Shown: positions 17,334 through 25,699, counted from the stretch's first letter. The stretch is 64,000 nucleotides of DNA from a bacterium 210917-DFI.7.65 (GCA_020555865.1 JAJCJJ010000007.1:94449-158448); one strand, 5' to 3'. Notes: generated from the letters alone by a model not told the origin. Program-made: numbers and translations.

Positions 17334-18314
17334 TTATGCGGCAGGAGCAGCGGATGCAGTTTTTGCTCTGTATTGATCTAGTACGGCCTGTACTTCTGGA
17401 TCACCTGGGACTAGGAAAGTGTCATATCCTTCGCCCGAGAAATCTTGCAGAACAAATTCACCATCGATTACTTGGAAGATCAAATCTAACCGGGCAATGC
17501 AATGATTTTCTTCGCCGCCGTGCTGCACAATGGGAGTGCTCTTTTCGCCTTCCCAGATCCAGTAGAGCGGCTCGATGATCGTGTAGTGGTCATCTGCGCC
17601 GATGACGGCGGAAATGCCCTCAATGTAGGCCAGCGAATCATCTACGGCGAGACCACAGTGTGAGAGAATGATATTGACGTCAGTTTTCCCTTCCAATTCT
17701 TTCAGGCAGCGCTCAACTGTTTCGTAGGGGTCTGCAAATATTTTATCGGTTTCATAGGCACGATCAGCCGGCTTAGTGGAGGTTACGCCGATGATGCCGA
17801 CCTGTACACCGTTAATGTCCTTGATAATATATGGTTCAACGCCATCAATATATTCTCCGCTTTCCTTATAAGTTACATTTGCGCAGATTACAGGAGCTTC
17901 TGCTGTTGCGATGATCGCGTTGATTTGATCGTCTCCCGCTGGGATTGTTCCGTCGTCATTTGGGATTTTGAAATCATTGTTACCGATGACGTGTGCGTCG
18001 TATCCCATCAGGTTCAGCATTTCCATTTCGGGGATCCCTTTCAGGTCATTGAATTCGCCACGAAGGAAAATATCTCCGCCTTCTAGAACGAGCAAGTTCT
18101 TGTGTGTATCCCGCGCTCGTTCAATAATGGTGGCGTATTGGGGAAGAGAATCGTCATAGCCATGGATATCGTTTGTAGATACAATGGATAATGTCCAGAA
18201 ATCACCTTCTTGCGGAACAGCTTCCGCATTGGCCGAAGTACATGCGGTAAGGATAAGAGATAGCGTGGTCATCAGTGCGAGAGCAGCAAGGGAAATAGTG
18301 CGTTTTGCATTCAT
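17334..18314 (-). CDS. Metallophosphoesterase-like lipoprotein with altered active site
   Basis: A 326-residue protein with a lipoprotein signal (LILTAC, Cys25) and a single calcineurin-like domain of the 5'-nucleotidase/UshA type, without the usual C-terminal nucleotide-binding domain. Motif 1 (STNDIHG, Asp49/His51), motif 2 (Asp81) and LSHCG (His219) are kept. The motif normally reading GNH(D/E) is GNND (His replaced by Asn113), and the normal GGHxH/Q is GADDH (first His replaced by Asp241). The catalytic His is therefore missing, and activity is doubtful. GAGGAGG at 18322-18328 precedes the ATG. Base composition is more AT-rich than its neighbours and it stands alone, hinting at acquisition. 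Confidence 0.82.
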   Translation of the reverse strand: MNAKRTISLAALALMTTLSLILTACTSANAEAVPQEGDFWTLSIVSTNDIHGYDDSLPQYATIIERARDTHKNLLVLEGGDIFLRGEFNDLKGIPEMEMLNLMGYDAHVIGNNDFKIPNDDGTIPAGDDQINAIIATAEAPVICANVTYKESGEYIDGVEPYIIKDINGVQVGIIGVTSTKPADRAYETDKIFADPYETVERCLKELEGKTDVNIILSHCGLAVDDSLAYIEGISAVIGADDHYTIIEPLYWIWEGEKSTPIVQHGGEENHCIARLDLIFQVIDGEFVLQDFSGEGYDTFLVPGDPEVQAVLDQYRAKTASAAPAA

Positions 18315-18597
18315 TTGAAAGCCTCCTCATTCTGTTTGTTTCGCTTTGGATTGTGCTGGAGTCGCATGAACTGATATTTTGATGACAGTGCGTTGGATCT
18401 CTGTTAAAAAAAGAACCTCCTTTCTGTAGAATAAAATAATTATAATCTGTAGAGGGGATAAACGCTGGTAAATATATGTTTGATTTATGGAAAAATTTAA
18501 AAAAATAAAAGAATAGTGTTGAAGAAAAAATAGATAATTGCACAAAATGTATTTTATATAGAGAAATATGTTTCTAAATAGAGGACGCCAGCCAAGG
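18315..18597 (-). other. AT-rich leader region of the metallophosphoesterase-like gene
   Basis: A 280-base AT-rich stretch with no convincing gene. Read on the minus strand it holds a TATAAT-like box near 18440 without a good -35, then AGAAAGGAGG at 18416-18425, which is not followed by a usable start codon, and finally the true ribosome binding site at 18322-18328. The first element resembles the mRNA-stabilising STAB-SD of Bacillus cry leaders. Confidence 0.45.
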
Positions 18598-18628
18598 AAA
18601 AACGCTCCGCCATTTTTATGGCGGAGCG
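18598..18628 (-). terminator. Terminator after the efp/CD1247-like genes
   Basis: Stem CGCTCCGCCA/TGGCGGAGCG (18603-18612 and 18619-18628) followed on the minus strand by TTTTT. Confidence 0.85.
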
Positions 18629-18644
18629 ACTGTGCTTAAAATGA

Positions 18645-19058
18645 TTATTCGTTTTTATCAGTTTCGCTCTCTTCCAGACTGGACAGATCAAAATTCAGCT
18701 TGGTGCCACAGCCGGGGCAGACCACTTCGCCGGATTCCAGAACCGAATCGTCAAAATAGATCTCATCGCCGCAGCTGGGGCAGACAGAAGCGTAGCAGTC
18801 CTCTTCATCCTCGTCGAAATCGTCGTCCTCATCGTCTTCGTAGAGGATGCTTTCCACATCGCTGAGATCATCACTGACTGCGTCGATTTCCTCGCCCAGT
18901 TCAGCCTGTTCGGTCTGCAAATCCTCCAACTCCAGAGCGACATCCTGCAGGATGTCGGTCATTAGGGAGATGAGCTTGCCTTCTTTGCTCTGCTCGGTGT
19001 CGATGTTCAGGCCCTCGGCCAGGCCTTTCAGATAAGCGACTTTTTCAGAGATTGTCAT
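18645..19058 (-). CDS. CD1247 N-terminal domain protein with zinc ribbon
   Basis: A 137-residue protein matching the clostridial CD1247 N-terminal domain family: MTISEKVAYLKGLAEGLNID at the start, an acidic helical middle (EDDEDDDFDEDEED) and a C-terminal zinc ribbon made of CPSCG and CPGCG pairs. Function unknown. ATG 19058 is used because AAGGAAAGGGG lies just upstream; the longer frame to 19154 runs through a hairpin region. It follows efp, an arrangement I recall from other Clostridia, which suggests a translation- or envelope-related role but does not prove it. Confidence 0.85.
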   Translation of the reverse strand: MTISEKVAYLKGLAEGLNIDTEQSKEGKLISLMTDILQDVALELEDLQTEQAELGEEIDAVSDDLSDVESILYEDDEDDDFDEDEEDCYASVCPSCGDEIYFDDSVLESGEVVCPGCGTKLNFDLSSLEESETDKNE

Positions 19059-19122
19059 AATAATATACCCCTTTCCTTGTTTGCTGCGCCGCAGCGCAAA
19101 ATCGGTTATGAATGAGAAACAA

Positions 19123-19153
19123 TGCGTGCAGCATGGGTCACACACTGCACGCA
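19123..19153 (-). terminator. Hairpin between efp and the CD1247-like gene
   Basis: Nine-base arms TGCGTGCAG (19123-19131) and CTGCACGCA (19145-19153), with a T-rich tail (TTGTTTCTC) on the minus strand. It probably attenuates read-through from efp. Confidence 0.5.
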
Positions 19154-19169
19154 AAGGGACTTGAATGGA

Positions 19170-19736
19170 TTATTTTGCACGGCCCAGATACTCGCCGGTG
19201 CGGGTGTCGATCTGAATCTTGTCGCCGATGTTGATGAACAGGGGGACTTTGATTTCAGCGCCAGTTTCCAGCGTGGCGGGCTTGAGGGTGTTGGTGGCGG
19301 TGTTGCCGGCCAGGCCAGGCTCAGTCTGGGTTACTTCCAGATCCATGAAGTTGGGTACTTCCACGCTGAACACGTTGCCTTTGTGGCTGAGCAACTTGCA
19401 GGGGGTGTTCTCGGTGATGAACTTGAAGGATTCTCCCAGTGCGTCCTTGTTCAGGGGAACCATGTCAAAGGTCTCCATATTCATAAAATAGTAGAGATCG
19501 CCGTCGTTGTAACTGTATTCCACATCCGTGCGTTCAATGAACGCTTCCTCGAATTTATCGGTGGGATTGAAAGAAGTTTCTGTCACGGCACCGGTGATGA
19601 CGTTCTTCATCTTGGTGCGCACAAAGGGGGAACCCTTGCCGGGTTTGACGTGCTGAAACTCGACGACCTGCATGACCTTGCCGTCATATTCAAACGTCTT
19701 GCCGTTTCTGAAATCGCCTGCAGTAATAGTAGCCAT
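19170..19736 (-). CDS. efp: Translation elongation factor P
   Basis: EF-P enters the ribosomal E site and relieves stalling at polyproline. The 188-residue protein has the three-domain EF-P pattern: [21 protein letters not shown] at the N-terminus, the modification loop [12 protein letters not shown] (about residues 31-42, tip lysine 34) and the C-terminal [18 protein letters not shown] signature. The ATG at 19736 is chosen over the TTG 6 bases upstream because GGGAGG is then spaced 9 bases away. It has its own promoter just after modC. Confidence 0.97.
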   Translation of the reverse strand: MATITAGDFRNGKTFEYDGKVMQVVEFQHVKPGKGSPFVRTKMKNVITGAVTETSFNPTDKFEEAFIERTDVEYSYNDGDLYYFMNMETFDMVPLNKDALGESFKFITENTPCKLLSHKGNVFSVEVPNFMDLEVTQTEPGLAGNTATNTLKPATLETGAEIKVPLFINIGDKIQIDTRTGEYLGRAK

Positions 19737-19804
19737 AATCAAAATCCTCCCAAATCGTCCAAAGACAGCTTTGGACTTGTAGAATTACATAATAAAGTAA
19801 GTAT

Positions 19805-19833
19805 ATTGTATCGCATGGAGAGGGATTTGGCAA
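19805..19833 (-). promoter_or_regulatory. Sigma-A promoter of efp
   Basis: On the minus strand TTGCCA (19833-19828), 17-base spacer, TACAAT (19810-19805). Confidence 0.7.
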
Positions 19834-19858
19834 GTCCTTTTTTCAGGGGAAAAGAGCC

Positions 19859-20974
19859 TCAGCGGCGGCGCGGCGCTTCCGTTGCTGTGCCAGGGGATTC
19901 CCTGTCCCGCAGAAGCAGCAGATCTTTTGGTGCAATGGTTACGGAAATGGGATCGCCGGGTGTCAGGGCGAGTGCAGCCCAGTCGGTTTTTTCCAGCTCC
20001 ATTTCTAAAATGGGATATTGAGCATCCTGCGCTGCGGTACAAGGGCGCAGCAGAACGATGGTGGAAAAAACGTCGTCGATCACCTGCTGCACGGTGCAGG
20101 CAAACGTATTTTCCCCGCTGCTTTGACCGGCGGGGCGGACATAGTGACGGCGGATACCGAGCAGATTGGTGTCAGAGGGAATTTCTGCAGCGCAGTGCAG
20201 ACGAATGCCCCAGTCCGTTACTTCCAGCTCCCGGCTGCCGCAGGGCGTGCAGCGAGCGTAGTTTTTACAGCCCGACAGCAGTGCCGCGGCACGGGTGGCG
20301 GGGCGCTCAAACAGATCCTGCACCGTCTGCACCGGCTCTGAGGTACCATGTTCCAAAACGCACACGCGCTGAGCGAGGCGGTATACTTCGTCGCGGCTGT
20401 GGGACACCAGCAGTGTGGTGCCGGGAAAAGCGCCCAGCATTTCTTTTACCTCCAGTTCCATTTCCCAGCGCAGAGAACTGTCCAGTGCGGAAAACGGCTC
20501 ATCCAGCATCAGAATGCGCGGCTGACCGATTAAAATGCGGGCCAGGGCCACACGCTGCTGCTGGCCGCCGGAAAGAGTGCGGGGAAGATGGTGTTCCAGG
20601 CCGTCCAGACGAAATTTGGAAACCGATTGCCGGGCCAATGCCAGTTTTTCTTTCTGCGGCAATTTTTCGCGTACGCCGGCAGCGATATTTTCTTCCACGG
20701 TCATATTGTGAAACAGCGCATAGTTTTGAAACAGCAGTCCAACCCGGCGCTGCTGAGGCGGCAGATTGATGTTCCGTTCCGAGTCAAAAAAGGTCACGCC
20801 ATCCACAGTGATGCGGCCCCGGTCGGGACGCACAATACCGGCGATGCAGCGCAGCGTCATGCTTTTGCCGCAGCCGCTGCCGCCCAGAATGGCCAATACT
20901 TCATTTCCGCCGGAAAAAGATACGTTCAGCTGGAAGGAACCGAAATTCTTCTCAATGGTTGCTTCGATCGACAT
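19859..20974 (-). CDS. modC: Molybdate ABC transporter ATP-binding protein
   Basis: A 371-residue ABC ATPase that powers oxyanion import. Walker A GGSGCGKS, signature LSGGQQQR, Walker B ILMLDEP and the H-loop VSHSRDE are intact. The C-terminal 120 residues form a regulatory extension of the TOBE/MOP kind seen in ModC-like proteins. It is the last gene of a modA-modB-modC order on the minus strand, 21 bases after modB, so the substrate is inferred to be molybdate or tungstate. Confidence 0.88.
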   Translation of the reverse strand: MSIEATIEKNFGSFQLNVSFSGGNEVLAILGGSGCGKSMTLRCIAGIVRPDRGRITVDGVTFFDSERNINLPPQQRRVGLLFQNYALFHNMTVEENIAAGVREKLPQKEKLALARQSVSKFRLDGLEHHLPRTLSGGQQQRVALARILIGQPRILMLDEPFSALDSSLRWEMELEVKEMLGAFPGTTLLVSHSRDEVYRLAQRVCVLEHGTSEPVQTVQDLFERPATRAAALLSGCKNYARCTPCGSRELEVTDWGIRLHCAAEIPSDTNLLGIRRHYVRPAGQSSGENTFACTVQQVIDDVFSTIVLLRPCTAAQDAQYPILEMELEKTDWAALALTPGDPISVTIAPKDLLLLRDRESPGTATEAPRRR

Positions 20975-20995
20975 GTTTACTTCCCCTTTGTTCTC

Positions 20996-21700
20996 TTACC
21001 AGCGGTGGACATTTTTCATCCCCATGCCTGAGATCAGATTCATAGCCAGCAAAATGACAAAAGCAATGGCCAGCATAATCAGTACCCAGATACCGGCGGT
21101 GAGATAATCCCCATTGCTGATGACCAAGGCGATTCGCTGAGAAATGGTGCCGGTTTTGTGGGCGATGTTGCCCGCCAGCATGGAGGTGGCGCCGTATTCG
21201 CCCAGGGCGCGGGCAAAAGTGAGGATCGTGCCCGAGGCGATGCCGGGACCGGCTTCGGGGATGATTACACGCCAGAAGATGGCCCGTTCGCTCATGCCCA
21301 GTGTGCGCCCTGCGTAGATGAGGTCCACATCTACCTGTTCAAAGGCGGCACGGGCGTTGCGGTACATCAGCGGCAGGGCGATGACCGAAGCGGCAATCAC
21401 ACAGCCCAGCCAAGTCTGGACGATTTTAAGGTCAAATGTACCGTAGAGCCAAGCGCCGAACGGGCGCTTCAGGGAGAATAGCAGCAGCAGGAAAAAGCCG
21501 GCCACGGTGGGGGCTACCACCATGGGCAGCGTCAGGATACCGTCGAGAACGGCTTTGGTTTTTGGCCCCAGCCGAACGACCTGCCGGGCCAGCCAGATGC
21601 CCAGGAAAAAACAGATGATTGTGGCTACGATTCCGGTTTTCAGGGAAATCCACAGGGGACTCCAGTCAAAGGCCTGCAGAATGGATCGCAGTTCCTCCAT
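20996..21700 (-). CDS. modB: Molybdate ABC transporter permease
   Basis: A 234-residue inner-membrane permease with about five hydrophobic segments and the cytoplasmic EAA loop RTLGMSERAIFWRVIIPEAGPGIASG that docks on ModC. Length and pattern fit ModB. AAAAAAGGAGGG precedes the ATG. A GC-rich hairpin (21730-21761) sits between modA and modB and may lower permease expression relative to the binding protein. Confidence 0.9.
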   Translation of the reverse strand: MEELRSILQAFDWSPLWISLKTGIVATIICFFLGIWLARQVVRLGPKTKAVLDGILTLPMVVAPTVAGFFLLLLFSLKRPFGAWLYGTFDLKIVQTWLGCVIAASVIALPLMYRNARAAFEQVDVDLIYAGRTLGMSERAIFWRVIIPEAGPGIASGTILTFARALGEYGATSMLAGNIAHKTGTISQRIALVISNGDYLTAGIWVLIMLAIAFVILLAMNLISGMGMKNVHRW

Positions 21701-21729
21701 ACATATGCCCTCCTTTTTTCTGCACCGAT

Positions 21730-21761
21730 AAAATGCCCGCCGCTGAAACGGCGGGCATTTT
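21730..21761 (-). terminator. Intra-operon hairpin between modA and modB
   Basis: Thirteen-base perfect arms (AAAATGCCCGCCG and its complement) with a 6-base loop and T-rich end. As modB has no separate promoter that I can see, it is probably a partial terminator or mRNA-stabilising stem. Confidence 0.6.
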
Positions 21762-21796
21762 GAACAGGAGCATTGGGAATTGGTGTGCGTATGCCC

Positions 21797-22681
21797 TCAG
21801 GCATTGACAATGAAGCAGTGGTTCTGGAAAATTTCCTGGACGGCGGGCGTCTGCAGAAACACGAGAAAATCTTCTGTGGCGGCCAATTCCTCTTCATCGG
21901 CTTCGGGGTTGGCAATTTGGCAGACCGGATAGACAATTGGGCCAGTCAAGGTACCGTCGTCCTGCGCCAGAATGGTCAGCGCGTCCTGGAAATCATAATA
22001 GTCGGAATAATAGATGGTGCCGACTTCGTTGGAGCCTTCGGCCACGGCTTGAGCGGCCACGGACACATTGGCGCATTCGTTGATCTCCACACCGCCCAGC
22101 GCTGCGGATACTTCGTCGGAAGTGTAAGCGGAATTATCGTCGGTGTCCGGCAGCAGGCCCAGAGATACGAAAGCTTCGCGGGAGTATTTGCCCACAGGGA
22201 CAGAACCGTCGCACAAAGCCATATTGGAAGCATTGGACAAGTCCTCCCAGCCGGTGACGGCAGTGCCGCTGTCTTTTCCGGTGACCAGGCACAGTTCGTT
22301 CTGCAGAAGGTTTACTGTGGTGCCGTCCACAACCAGGCCGTCTATTTCATCCAGCTGCGTGACCTGGGATTTGCCGGCGGAGAAGAAAATATCCACACCG
22401 TGGCCGGCGGCCTCTTCGATTTCCTGCATCAGCTTGCCGGAAGAACCGGAGTTGATGGAAATAGTCACATTGGGCTGTGTTTCATTGTACAAGGGAACGA
22501 TTTCCTCAAAAGAGCTGACCAGAGAAGCTGCGATGTTCACATAAACGGTGGTATTCAACGTTCCGTCAGATTCGATGTTTGCAGTGCTGGAAGGATCGGT
22601 CGGGGCGCTGCCGTTTCCACAGCCTGCTAATAGACCGCCCATCAGGGCGCTGCAACATAACATTGCCAGAAATTTTTTCAT
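21797..22681 (-). CDS. modA: Molybdate-binding lipoprotein
   Basis: The extracellular solute-binding protein of the ModABC importer, 294 residues. Lipoprotein signal MKKFLAMLCCSALMGGLLAGC with the diacylglyceryl-Cys after LLAG. The type II binding-protein pattern includes NVTISINSGSSGKLMQEIEEAAGHGVDIFFSAG, where SGSSG contacts the oxyanion. ATG 22681 is used: ATAGGAGGG is just upstream, and the open frame extending to 22858 crosses the promoter. Confidence 0.9.
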   Translation of the reverse strand: MKKFLAMLCCSALMGGLLAGCGNGSAPTDPSSTANIESDGTLNTTVYVNIAASLVSSFEEIVPLYNETQPNVTISINSGSSGKLMQEIEEAAGHGVDIFFSAGKSQVTQLDEIDGLVVDGTTVNLLQNELCLVTGKDSGTAVTGWEDLSNASNMALCDGSVPVGKYSREAFVSLGLLPDTDDNSAYTSDEVSAALGGVEINECANVSVAAQAVAEGSNEVGTIYYSDYYDFQDALTILAQDDGTLTGPIVYPVCQIANPEADEEELAATEDFLVFLQTPAVQEIFQNHCFIVNA

Positions 22682-22720
22682 CTTTTCCCTCCTATAAAAC
22701 CAAAAAATCTGAGCTGTTTT

Positions 22721-22750
22721 GTTTGGATTTGTTTGGTTTTGTTTTATGGT
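22721..22750 (-). repeat. Ten-base direct repeats in the modA leader
   Basis: On the plus strand three units with a 10-base period, GTTTGGATTT, GTTTGGTTTT and the diverged GTTTTATGGT, lie just downstream of the modA transcription start. One helical turn of spacing suggests a protein binding array, possibly for an oxyanion-responsive regulator. Confidence 0.45.
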
Positions 22751-22756
22751 GGTTTT

Positions 22757-22785
22757 ATTATACTGAAAGAGACGAAAAAAGGCAA
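22757..22785 (-). promoter_or_regulatory. Sigma-A promoter of modABC
   Basis: On the minus strand TTGCCT (22785-22780), 17-base spacer, TATAAT (22762-22757). Confidence 0.75.
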
Positions 22786-22840
22786 TCTTTTTCCCGCAAT
22801 CATTCGGACTTTTGTTTGTGTCATAGGAATTCTTTGCAAA

Positions 22841-22880
22841 AAAAGCCCGGCGGCACAAACCTGCAGGTTTGTGCCGCCGG
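22841..22880 (-). terminator. Terminator after the SecD-head-like lipoprotein gene
   Basis: A perfect 34-base palindrome at 22847-22880 (CCGGCGGCACAAACC arms) followed on the minus strand by GC and a run of T. Confidence 0.92.
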
Positions 22881-22894
22881 AAGCGGATGGTTGT

Positions 22895-23368
22895 TTATTC
22901 GGCCGAAGGCGCGCACAGCGCATCCAGAACGGCTTGATAACTTTCGTCATCTGTGACAGAGGCGACATTCAAAATGACGAAGTTGGTGTTGAGCATACTG
23001 GTGATAGTAGGGCTGCAAACTGCCTGATCTCCGGCCCAAACTGTGATTTTGGATTGCTCTTTGGCCAGCTCTCGGGTGGCGTTGCGGAACTGCTTTTTAC
23101 CCTCGTCGCTCAGAACGAGGGCATAGGCATAGGGACTGCTGGTTCCAGTGTCGTAATGATCACTGGCCATGATCCCTTGGATGGTAGTTCCATCCAGTAA
23201 TGCCTCGCCCTCCGGATCTGTGCCCACGCGTACGCTCACATCCTCTGCCAGGGGCAGCAGCTCCGCCGTGGCGCTGGTAGTGGTGTCTACATTGCTGTTG
23301 CCGCAGCCGGAGAGCAATGCTGTCAGAGAAAAGGCGGTTGCCATATAAGCAATGATTTTGCGTTTCAT
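22895..23368 (-). CDS. Lipoprotein with SecD P1-head-like domain
   Basis: A 157-residue secreted lipoprotein (signal ending in ALLSGC, Cys22). The C-terminal half, YALVLSDEGKKQFRNATREL...ITVWAGDQAVCSPTITSML, follows the pattern of the SecD/SecDF periplasmic P1 head subdomain (AL-LTDEG-KKF-ATR...I-LDG-V-SAP-I). The rest of SecD, including all membrane helices, is absent. Function is unknown; it may bind a protein or peptide at the membrane surface. It lies 13 bases after the tcdA-like gene with AAAGGAG upstream, and the two probably share a transcript. The family match is by eye. Confidence 0.65.
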   Translation of the reverse strand: MKRKIIAYMATAFSLTALLSGCGNSNVDTTTSATAELLPLAEDVSVRVGTDPEGEALLDGTTIQGIMASDHYDTGTSSPYAYALVLSDEGKKQFRNATRELAKEQSKITVWAGDQAVCSPTITSMLNTNFVILNVASVTDDESYQAVLDALCAPSAE

Positions 23369-23381
23369 GCAATTCGCTCCT

Positions 23382-24113
23382 TTATGTTGCTTGTTTTTCT
23401 GTTGCCGGTTCGATCAATGCCTGCACGATATAGCCGCCCATCATCAAGCCCGCGCAGGAAGGGAGCCAGGCGCAGCTGGCCGGCGTACTGCGCCGTCCCG
23501 GATCGTTATCGACCAGCGGTGCGGGTTTGATGGGGACCTCCGGACTGAACAGCACTTTGGTGTGCTCAATGCCCCGGACGCGCAGCTCCCGCCGCATGAC
23601 GCGGGCCAAATGACAGCCTTCGGTTTTGGAAAGGTCTGTGATACGCAGCTGAAAGGGGTCCACTTTATTCCCTGTGCCCATGGCTGAGAGAATGGGGACA
23701 TTACGCTCCAGCGCCGTGCAGATCAAATCCAGCTTGCATTTCACCAGGTCAATGCAGTCGGCAATGTAGTCATAATGCCGGGAAAAACACAATTCACGGG
23801 TGCTGTCTTCGTATTTCACAGGCAGAGTGTGTACGATGCAATCCGGGGAGATAGCGTGTACCCGTTCCGCGGCGGCATCCACTTTGGTCCGGCCCACTGT
23901 TTCATGGGTGGCGATGATCTGGCGGTTGATATTGGAACGATTGACCCGGTCGCTGTCTATCAGGGTCAGCTCGCCCACGCCGGATCGGGCCAAAACTTCG
24001 GTCACATAGCCGCCCACGCCGCCGATGCCGAATACGGCCACATGACTGTGCTGAAGCCGCTCGATGGCGGCGCGGCCCAGCAGCATTTCCGTCCGGATCA
24101 ATTCTTCTTTCAT
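23382..24113 (-). CDS. tcdA: ThiF/MoeB-family protein, probable tRNA threonylcarbamoyladenosine dehydratase
   Basis: TcdA uses ATP to cyclise threonylcarbamoyl on A37 of ANN-decoding tRNAs. The 243-residue protein begins RTEMLLGRAAIERLQHSHVAVFGIGGVGGYVTEVLARSGVG, with the glycine-rich nucleotide loop GIGGVGG, then LIDSDRVNRSNINRQ and DCIDLVKCKLDL, all typical of TcdA-like E1 enzymes. ATG 24113 is the start; the upstream GTG at 24131 would put the AAGGAGG site inside the coding sequence. A MoeB role in molybdopterin synthesis is the alternative, since modABC is near, but the sequence pattern favours TcdA. Confidence 0.85.
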   Translation of the reverse strand: MKEELIRTEMLLGRAAIERLQHSHVAVFGIGGVGGYVTEVLARSGVGELTLIDSDRVNRSNINRQIIATHETVGRTKVDAAAERVHAISPDCIVHTLPVKYEDSTRELCFSRHYDYIADCIDLVKCKLDLICTALERNVPILSAMGTGNKVDPFQLRITDLSKTEGCHLARVMRRELRVRGIEHTKVLFSPEVPIKPAPLVDNDPGRRSTPASCAWLPSCAGLMMGGYIVQALIEPATEKQAT

Positions 24114-24132
24114 GGTGCGTCCTCCTTTCACA

Positions 24133-24169
24133 AAACGCCGGCTTTGGATTCCAAAGCCGGCGTTTTTTT
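24133..24169 (-). terminator. Terminator between the PrsA-type gene and tcdA
   Basis: Fifteen-base perfect stem (24133-24147 and 24151-24165) with a three-base loop. T tracts flank it in both directions. Confidence 0.85.
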
Positions 24170-24175
24170 CTGCAT

Positions 24176-25699
24176 TCAGCCCACGGCCTTCAGGCCGAAA
24201 GTGTGTACCTTGGCGTTGGCACCATCATAGATGCTGTCCTGCCAGTCGCTGTACAGGCCATTGATGCAGCGCACTTCCCAGTAGGGCAGATTTTCGCCCT
24301 GGAAATACATCACATGATAGCCGTACGTGGTTTCCACAATGCCGGTGTCGCCGGGATTGCGGTTGGCATCGAAACACCAGTTTTCAAAGGCATCTACCAT
24401 CTGTCCCTTGTAAACCTGGGTGTACAGGCCGCCTTCGCTGGCATTGGAATCACTGGAGTATTCCTTGGCCAGTTCACCGAACGCGTCGGCAGTGTGCGCG
24501 CCGGCCAGGTATTTGTTCAGAACGTCCTGAGCTTTTTCCTTGGCGGCGGCATTGTTGGTCTCTGTTTCGGCGTCGTAGCCTTCGTCATCTGCGCTCAAGG
24601 TGTTTTCCTCTGGTGCGATCAGAATGTGGCGCACATCAACCGTGTTGTAATCGGGGCGGTAACGCTCGCCCATGACAACCACATACCAGCAATTGTTTGC
24701 TTCGTCCTTCACCACGCTGGCCTCGCCGTTGGTACGGCTTTCGTCGAACACCCAGTCGTTAAAGGCATAGGAACTGTAGGAAGAATAGGAAGCGTCGGTT
24801 TTGGCGCTGTAGTAGTTGCTGCCAAACTCATCGCCGATATCGGAGAGTTTTTCGCCGGAGTTCACGCGATCCAGGAACGCATTGGCAGTTTCCTTGGCTG
24901 CCTCCATGGCCTGCTTGGTTTGGGCGTCGGTATATTCGGGCGTTTCGTCGGCCGATCCCTCGGTGGTGCCTTCGATCCCGGTGTAATCGGCGTTGACGGT
25001 CAGCACTTCGTAGTTGGCCAGATCGATGTCCTTCTTGTGCTCGTCGTAATATGTGCTGATTTCTTCATCGCTGTATTCGTGGTTGTTCTGGTAGTCGCTG
25101 GCGTAATCCGAAGAAACGAACACCATGGTCAGGTGTTTCATAAAGATCTCGTCGGTCATTTTGGCGCCGTACTGCGTCTGGAGATATTGCTCACGGGTGA
25201 TGCTGTTGCTCTGGCAGTATTCGTCAATGGAAGCGGAGTAATCGTCGATCTGCTGCTGCAGTTCGTCGCTGATCTCATAGCCGTTGTCCATGGCTTCGTG
25301 GTACATGGAGGCGACCTGTGTCAGGGCGGTGACTGCCTCGCTGCGCAGATAATCCGCCCAGCTCTGGTCTTCGCTGTACTGCTGGGCGTCCAGGCTCTGG
25401 CTGGCATCCACACCCAGATAGGAGAAATAGGCGCTGTACTGATTCAGTACAGTGGCATAGTAATAGTCCAAGTCCGTGGCGCTGAATTTCTCGCCATCCA
25501 CCGTGACGGCAGTCAGGCCTTTGCGGATGTCCTGGTTGCTGTACAAAAAGCAAAGCACGAAAGCAACCAGCAGGGCAATCACAACGATGGCGCACTTGAT
25601 GTAAAAGTTGCGGTCCTGTTTTTCATCTTTTTTGGTGCGCAGTTCCTGTGTGTTCTTGGTAATCACAGACGTACCGCGCGTGTTTTTTTTATCGCTCAT
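24176..25699 (-). CDS. Membrane-anchored PrsA-type peptidyl-prolyl isomerase
   Basis: A 507-residue extracytoplasmic foldase. Near the N-terminus one membrane helix (IKCAIVVIALLVAFVLCFLY) anchors it; a long helical SurA_N-like region follows, and the C-terminal parvulin domain begins at VDVRHILIAPEE and ends in ETTYGYHVMYFQGE. Such proteins help exported proteins fold outside the membrane. ATG 25699 (MSDKKN) is preferred to ATG 25708, where GAGAGGA would abut the start. The promoter at 25763-25791 supports this. Confidence 0.88.
   Translation of the reverse strand: MSDKKNTRGTSVITKNTQELRTKKDEKQDRNFYIKCAIVVIALLVAFVLCFLYSNQDIRKGLTAVTVDGEKFSATDLDYYYATVLNQYSAYFSYLGVDASQSLDAQQYSEDQSWADYLRSEAVTALTQVASMYHEAMDNGYEISDELQQQIDDYSASIDEYCQSNSITREQYLQTQYGAKMTDEIFMKHLTMVFVSSDYASDYQNNHEYSDEEISTYYDEHKKDIDLANYEVLTVNADYTGIEGTTEGSADETPEYTDAQTKQAMEAAKETANAFLDRVNSGEKLSDIGDEFGSNYYSAKTDASYSSYSSYAFNDWVFDESRTNGEASVVKDEANNCWYVVVMGERYRPDYNTVDVRHILIAPEENTLSADDEGYDAETETNNAAAKEKAQDVLNKYLAGAHTADAFGELAKEYSSDSNASEGGLYTQVYKGQMVDAFENWCFDANRNPGDTGIVETTYGYHVMYFQGENLPYWEVRCINGLYSDWQDSIYDGANAKVHTFGLKAVG

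Noticed and set aside
23382..24113. MoeB (molybdopterin synthase adenylyltransferase) near modABC
   Set aside because: The N-terminal RTEMLLG start and the NRQ motif order fit TcdA better, and no moaD/moaE partner is present.
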